NCBI GenBank assembly: GCA_938028585.1
Contig: CALIZH010000368.1
Location: forward strand, 1-27,328
Reading direction: 5' to 3'
DNA length: 27,328 nt
DNA from: an uncultured Actinomyces sp.
Lineage (GTDB): Bacteria > Actinomycetota > Actinomycetes > Actinomycetales > Actinomycetaceae
This document shows positions 24,183 through 27,328 of the stretch, one piece after another. The notes under the pieces are model-generated. The model had not been told where the DNA came from and made no database searches. It worked only from the letters and a program-made list of their open reading frames with translations. How positions within the stretch are numbered: the first letter of the stretch is position 1; each line of letters opens with the position of its first letter. The translations under genes and the position numbers were made by a program.

Positions 24183-24208
24183 CCGGGGGCGCCAACAGGT
24201 GCCCCCGG
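24183..24208 (+). repeat. GC-rich hairpin between copZ and copA
   Basis: CCGGGGGC (24183-24190) pairs with GCCCCCGG (24201-24208); an inner GCC/GGT extension leaves an AACA loop. No T-run follows, so it is not a full terminator. It may attenuate readthrough or protect the csoR-copZ mRNA. Confidence 0.6.
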
Positions 24209-24244
24209 GTATCCCATAAACCACACACGACAGAATCGCTCAGA

Positions 24245-26689
24245 ATGACTACCGAAACTCGCCACACATCAACTGATACTGAGAGCGAGCACTTGGGAGA
24301 CGGCCTGCTGCGCCGCGCCGCGGATCTACGCAACCGCTTCCTTGTGACCCTCCCCTTCACAATCATCGTTCTGGGACTGTCCATGGTTCCTCCACTTCAG
24401 TTCCCCGGCTGGCAGTGGGTCGTCGCTTTCGCCTCGCTACCGGTCGTGATCTGGGGTGCCGCACCCTTCCATCGCGCTGCCTTCCAAGCGGGACGCCACG
24501 GATCTTCGACCATGGATACCCTGGTCTCCCTCGGTGTCATCGCCTCGAGCCTGTGGTCGTGGTATGCCCTGCTCTTTGGCGGTGCAGGCATGATCGGCAT
24601 GCGCATGCACATGTCGCTCATCCCCGCGAGCAGCCACGCAACGCACGCGGAAATCTACTTCGAGGGTGCCTGCGCAATCGTTACTTTCCTTCTGGCCGGC
24701 CGCCTGATGGAAGCACGGACGCGCTACCACTCCGGTGATGCCTTGCGTTCTCTTCTTGAGCTCGGCGCGAAGGATGCAATCCTCGTTGAAGGAAGCGGCA
24801 GCGAGCGCACCTACCGCACCATCCCCGCAGCTGAACTTCGCGTCGGAGACCTCTTCCAGGTTCGTCCCGGCGACAAGGTTGCAACCGATGGCGTCGTTGA
24901 AGAGGGCTCCAGTGCCTTGGATACTTCACTGATGACGGGTGAATCTCTTCCCCGTGAAGTATCCCCCGGCAGCGCGGTCACCGGTGGCACTCTCAACACT
25001 TCGGGAGCGTTAATCGTCCGTGCAACCGCCGTTGGGTCTGGGACCCAGCTGGCTCACATCGGCCAGATGATCACCGAGGCCCAGGCAACGAAAGCTCCAG
25101 TCCAACGTCTTGCGGACCGTATCTCTTCGGTCTTCGTTCCGACGATCATTGTGCTTTCCCTTCTGACTTTGGCGGGATGGCTCATTGCGGGAGCTGGCGT
25201 TCAAAGCGCAATCACGGCGGCCGTTGCAGTGTTGGTTGTTGCCTGCCCCTGCGCTCTTGGTCTGGCTACTCCGACCGCACTCCTTGTTGGTTCAGGTAAA
25301 GCCGCGCAGATGGGTATCCTCATTTCTTCCGCTGAGGTCCTTGAGCGTACGCGCAGTATCGACACGATCCTCCTTGATAAGACCGGTACTTTGACCAAGG
25401 GTGCCATGTCATTGGAGTCCGTCATCCTTCCCGATGGAAGCGCGAATTCTCCTGATTCCCAGTCCAGCGAGGATGCGCTGAGCGTGACCGCCTCACTGGA
25501 ATCGGCCTCGGAGCACCCGATTGCCCGCGCGCTCACTGCGGCTGCCCGCGAGCGCGAGCTTCCCTCGCACCCGATTCGCGAGCTGCGCAACCACCCCGGA
25601 CTTGGGGTTTCCGCGCTCGCCGAGGATGGGGCACTGCTTCTAGCCGGCCGCGTGAGCTGGCTGCGCGAGCTGGGTATTTCCCTTCCCCAGTCCACCCTTT
25701 CCGCCATTTCCGAGGCCGAGGCCACGGGGGCAACCGTTGTGGCCAGCGCGCGCGTTGAGGGCTGGCAGGAGACTTCCTCCGCTGGTGATACGGCCTCGGC
25801 GCAGGCCTCAGAGCCTACGCAAGAGGACGAAGACGGCGGAATCATCATCGATATGGCCGTGGGCGGCATGACATGTGCCTCCTGCGTCCGCAGGGTCGAG
25901 CGCAAGTTGGGCAAGCTTGATGGTGTTCAGGCCCAAGTGAACCTGGCAACTGAGAGTGCTCGAATTACCCTCAAGCACGATTACAGCGATGCTCAGCTTG
26001 AAGAGGTCGTGAAGGCAGCGGGCTACGAGCCGCAGGTTCGTTCGCGTCGGCTTGCCTCCGCTCAAGCACCCACAGCGACACTCACGCCCCAAACGCGTGA
26101 ACTTCCCGAGCACCTCGATGGCGTGCTTCTGGGCGCCTTCGTTGTGCGCGACACGGTGAAGGAGTCATCGAAGGATGCGATTGCCCAGCTCAAGGCCTTG
26201 GGGATCACTCCGACCTTGCTCACCGGTGATCACGAATCTGCAGCACGTTTTGTCGCTTCGCAGGTTGGGATTGACTCGGTTATTGCAGGAGTTCTTCCCG
26301 CAGATAAGCGCGATGCGGTGATGCGCCTTCAAGAAGAAGGCCACCAGGTCGCCATGGTGGGTGACGGCGTTAATGACGCGGCTGCTCTGGCACAGGCCTC
26401 GACTCAGGGCTTGGGTATTGCCATGGGTTCGGGTGCGGATAGTGCGATCGCTGTCGCGGACATGACGCTGGTGAGCTCAGATCCAACAATGGCTGCCGCT
26501 GCGATTCGTATTTCGCGCGCGACCCTCAAGGTCATTAAAGAAAACCTTTTCTGGGCCTTCTTCTACAACGTCATCATGATTCCGCTCGCGATCTTCGGGC
26601 TTCTCAACCCGATGCTCGCTTCCGCGGCGATGGCCATGTCCTCGGTGTGCGTCGTCCTCAATTCCATGAGGCTGCGCCGCGCACACTGA
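24245..26689 (+). CDS. copA: Copper-transporting P-type ATPase with an internal HMA domain
   Basis: This P1B-type ATPase exports Cu(I) from the cytoplasm. In its 814 residues are TGES (231-234, actuator domain), CPC (334-336, transmembrane metal site), DKTGT (378-382, phosphorylated D378), SEHPIA (422-427, nucleotide binding), TGD (660-662) and GDGVND (706-711). The N-terminus goes straight into membrane helices and has no HMA domain. Instead an HMA domain with GMTCASC (541-547) spans about 533-598, joined by an acidic Ser/Ala linker before it and an Ala/Thr/Pro-rich linker after it, between the N-domain and the second half of the P-domain. No Shine-Dalgarno sequence is obvious at the ATG. 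A strong terminator follows. Confidence 0.95.
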   Translation: MTTETRHTSTDTESEHLGDGLLRRAADLRNRFLVTLPFTIIVLGLSMVPPLQFPGWQWVVAFASLPVVIWGAAPFHRAAFQAGRHGSSTMDTLVSLGVIASSLWSWYALLFGGAGMIGMRMHMSLIPASSHATHAEIYFEGACAIVTFLLAGRLMEARTRYHSGDALRSLLELGAKDAILVEGSGSERTYRTIPAAELRVGDLFQVRPGDKVATDGVVEEGSSALDTSLMTGESLPREVSPGSAVTGGTLNTSGALIVRATAVGSGTQLAHIGQMITEAQATKAPVQRLADRISSVFVPTIIVLSLLTLAGWLIAGAGVQSAITAAVAVLVVACPCALGLATPTALLVGSGKAAQMGILISSAEVLERTRSIDTILLDKTGTLTKGAMSLESVILPDGSANSPDSQSSEDALSVTASLESASEHPIARALTAAARERELPSHPIRELRNHPGLGVSALAEDGALLLAGRVSWLRELGISLPQSTLSAISEAEATGATVVASARVEGWQETSSAGDTASAQASEPTQEDEDGGIIIDMAVGGMTCASCVRRVERKLGKLDGVQAQVNLATESARITLKHDYSDAQLEEVVKAAGYEPQVRSRRLASAQAPTATLTPQTRELPEHLDGVLLGAFVVRDTVKESSKDAIAQLKALGITPTLLTGDHESAARFVASQVGIDSVIAGVLPADKRDAVMRLQEEGHQVAMVGDGVNDAAALAQASTQGLGIAMGSGADSAIAVADMTLVSSDPTMAAAAIRISRATLKVIKENLFWAFFYNVIMIPLAIFGLLNPMLASAAMAMSSVCVVLNSMRLRRAH

Positions 26690-26703
26690 GAAGTATCACT
26701 CTC

Positions 26704-26746
26704 ACACACGGGTGCCCCCGCGATTTTCGCGGGGGCACCCGTGTGT
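26704..26746. terminator. Long bidirectional hairpin terminator after copA
   Basis: A perfect 20-bp stem (ACACACGGGTGCCCCCGCGA with its complement at 26727-26746) with a 3-base TTT loop lies 15 bp after copA, between copA and the converging DUF2079 gene. Confidence 0.9.
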
Positions 26747-26786
26747 CTTGACCGATATGACGCTCAATCAATTCCAGTAAAGTGCA

Positions 26787-27328
26787 TCAGCTGATGCGTT
26801 TAGCGACCTGGAAACCGCCCTGGTTATAAACCAATTCAAAGCTATGCCCCGGATGTGCACCCTGCGCGTAAGCCACGGCATCGACATTCTTCTTGTCTCC
26901 CCAGGCGGCTCCACGTTGGTCGACAACGACATAGTCGACGTCAACATTCTTAGCGGATCCCACCCAATACACCTCGTGGCGTGGAACCAAGTAGGCCAGC
27001 AGGGTGAGATCAGTTTCGACCTTCGAATTCTCGGGGATGAGTTCATTGATCTCTTGAGCCTGGGTCATTCGAGGACTCAGAGTTCCAAAACCTGGATTCG
27101 TCATCTGCCACATCGGGAGCTGCGGAGCGGTCACAAAGGCCGCAGCGCAAGGCAGTGCCAAGGCGATTGTTGCCACCAAAGGACGCTGCGTGCTGGTCAC
27201 CCAGCCCCAGCCTCGGGAAATCGAAGAATCCTGCTGCGAAGACCACCGGCGATGCACATCCAGCAAGGCACCCAAGAGGATGGGGATCAAAATCGCGTTG
27301 TAATGCCAGTACTTCCAATCCCAGTAGT
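26787..27328 (-). CDS. DUF2079 family membrane protein (C-terminal part, runs off right edge)
   Basis: The reading frame is open to the right edge, where it reads YWDWKYWHYNAILIPILLG, so the true start lies outside the window. The visible 180 residues contain a hydrophobic helix, a second one (about VATIALALPCAAAFVTA) and a soluble C-terminal region. This resembles the C-terminal half of DUF2079 proteins, large polytopic membrane proteins with similarity to glycosyltransferase-C membrane enzymes. Function is unknown. It converges on the copper operon and shares its terminator. The family call rests on general resemblance to the W-x-W-H-Y/N-region and the VDYVVVD segment. Confidence 0.7.
   Translation of the reverse strand, partial: YWDWKYWHYNAILIPILLGALLDVHRRWSSQQDSSISRGWGWVTSTQRPLVATIALALPCAAAFVTAPQLPMWQMTNPGFGTLSPRMTQAQEINELIPENSKVETDLTLLAYLVPRHEVYWVGSAKNVDVDYVVVDQRGAAWGDKKNVDAVAYAQGAHPGHSFELVYNQGGFQVAKRIS

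Overview
The window looks like a chromosomal segment of an actinobacterium, most likely of the Actinomycetaceae (Schaalia/Actinomyces type). Reasons: a WhiB-family iron-sulfur regulator, a GlxR-type Crp regulator, an actinobacterial Tad pilus locus with a DUF4244 pilin, a CsoR copper sensor, moderately high GC, GTG starts, and promoters that suggest some leaderless mRNAs. From memory, gene order between about 1 and 13200 follows Mycobacterium tuberculosis Rv3654c-Rv3683 in shortened form: tad genes, HAD hydrolase, EphE-like protein, Crp, a small DUF4177-like gene, WhiB4, PonA2, phosphoesterase. No transposase, integrase, CRISPR array or rRNA was seen.

Layout. (1) 1-4053, minus strand: Tad/Flp pilus locus, in transcription order Ssd/CpaE-like protein, TadA/CpaF ATPase, one fused TadB/TadC membrane protein, DUF4244 pilin, TadE, and a second TadE-like gene cut by the left edge. 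(2) 4141-8324, plus strand: HAD-IB hydrolase, a polytopic membrane protein, a membrane protein with a long acidic N-terminus, and an alpha/beta hydrolase with no nucleophile residue. (3) 8506-13181: crp with a strong terminator, a 53-residue protein and whiB on the minus strand, and divergent ponA2 plus phosphoesterase. (4) 13263-15423: tRNA-Pro(CGG) with promoter and terminator, then a glutamine amidotransferase and a GCS2-type ligase as a pair. (5) 15618-17959: a bile-acid/sodium symporter family protein, a YwiC-like membrane protein and a phage-holin-IV family protein. (6) 17977-23448: purB flanked by two minus-strand clusters, each encoding a large GHSQGG hydrolase. The two hydrolases are paralogous; one is preceded by a small WxG-like protein and the other is followed by an unrecognised single-helix protein. 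(7) 23541-26746: a copper operon (csoR, copZ, copA) with a textbook CsoR operator. (8) 26787-27328: the C-terminal part of a DUF2079 membrane protein, running off the right edge.

Most unusual points: the copper ATPase lacks an N-terminal metal-binding domain and carries its only HMA domain inside the cytoplasmic ATP-binding region; the octamer CCGAGGCC/GGCCTCGG occurs 23 times by eye, in several reading frames and in intergenic DNA, far above chance; two pairs of TTATCCACA-type boxes with identical 28-bp spacing sit upstream of the two tad gene groups; a perfect 17-bp hairpin lies at the start of tadE; and the paired hydrolase clusters around purB may be an undescribed envelope or secretion-linked system.
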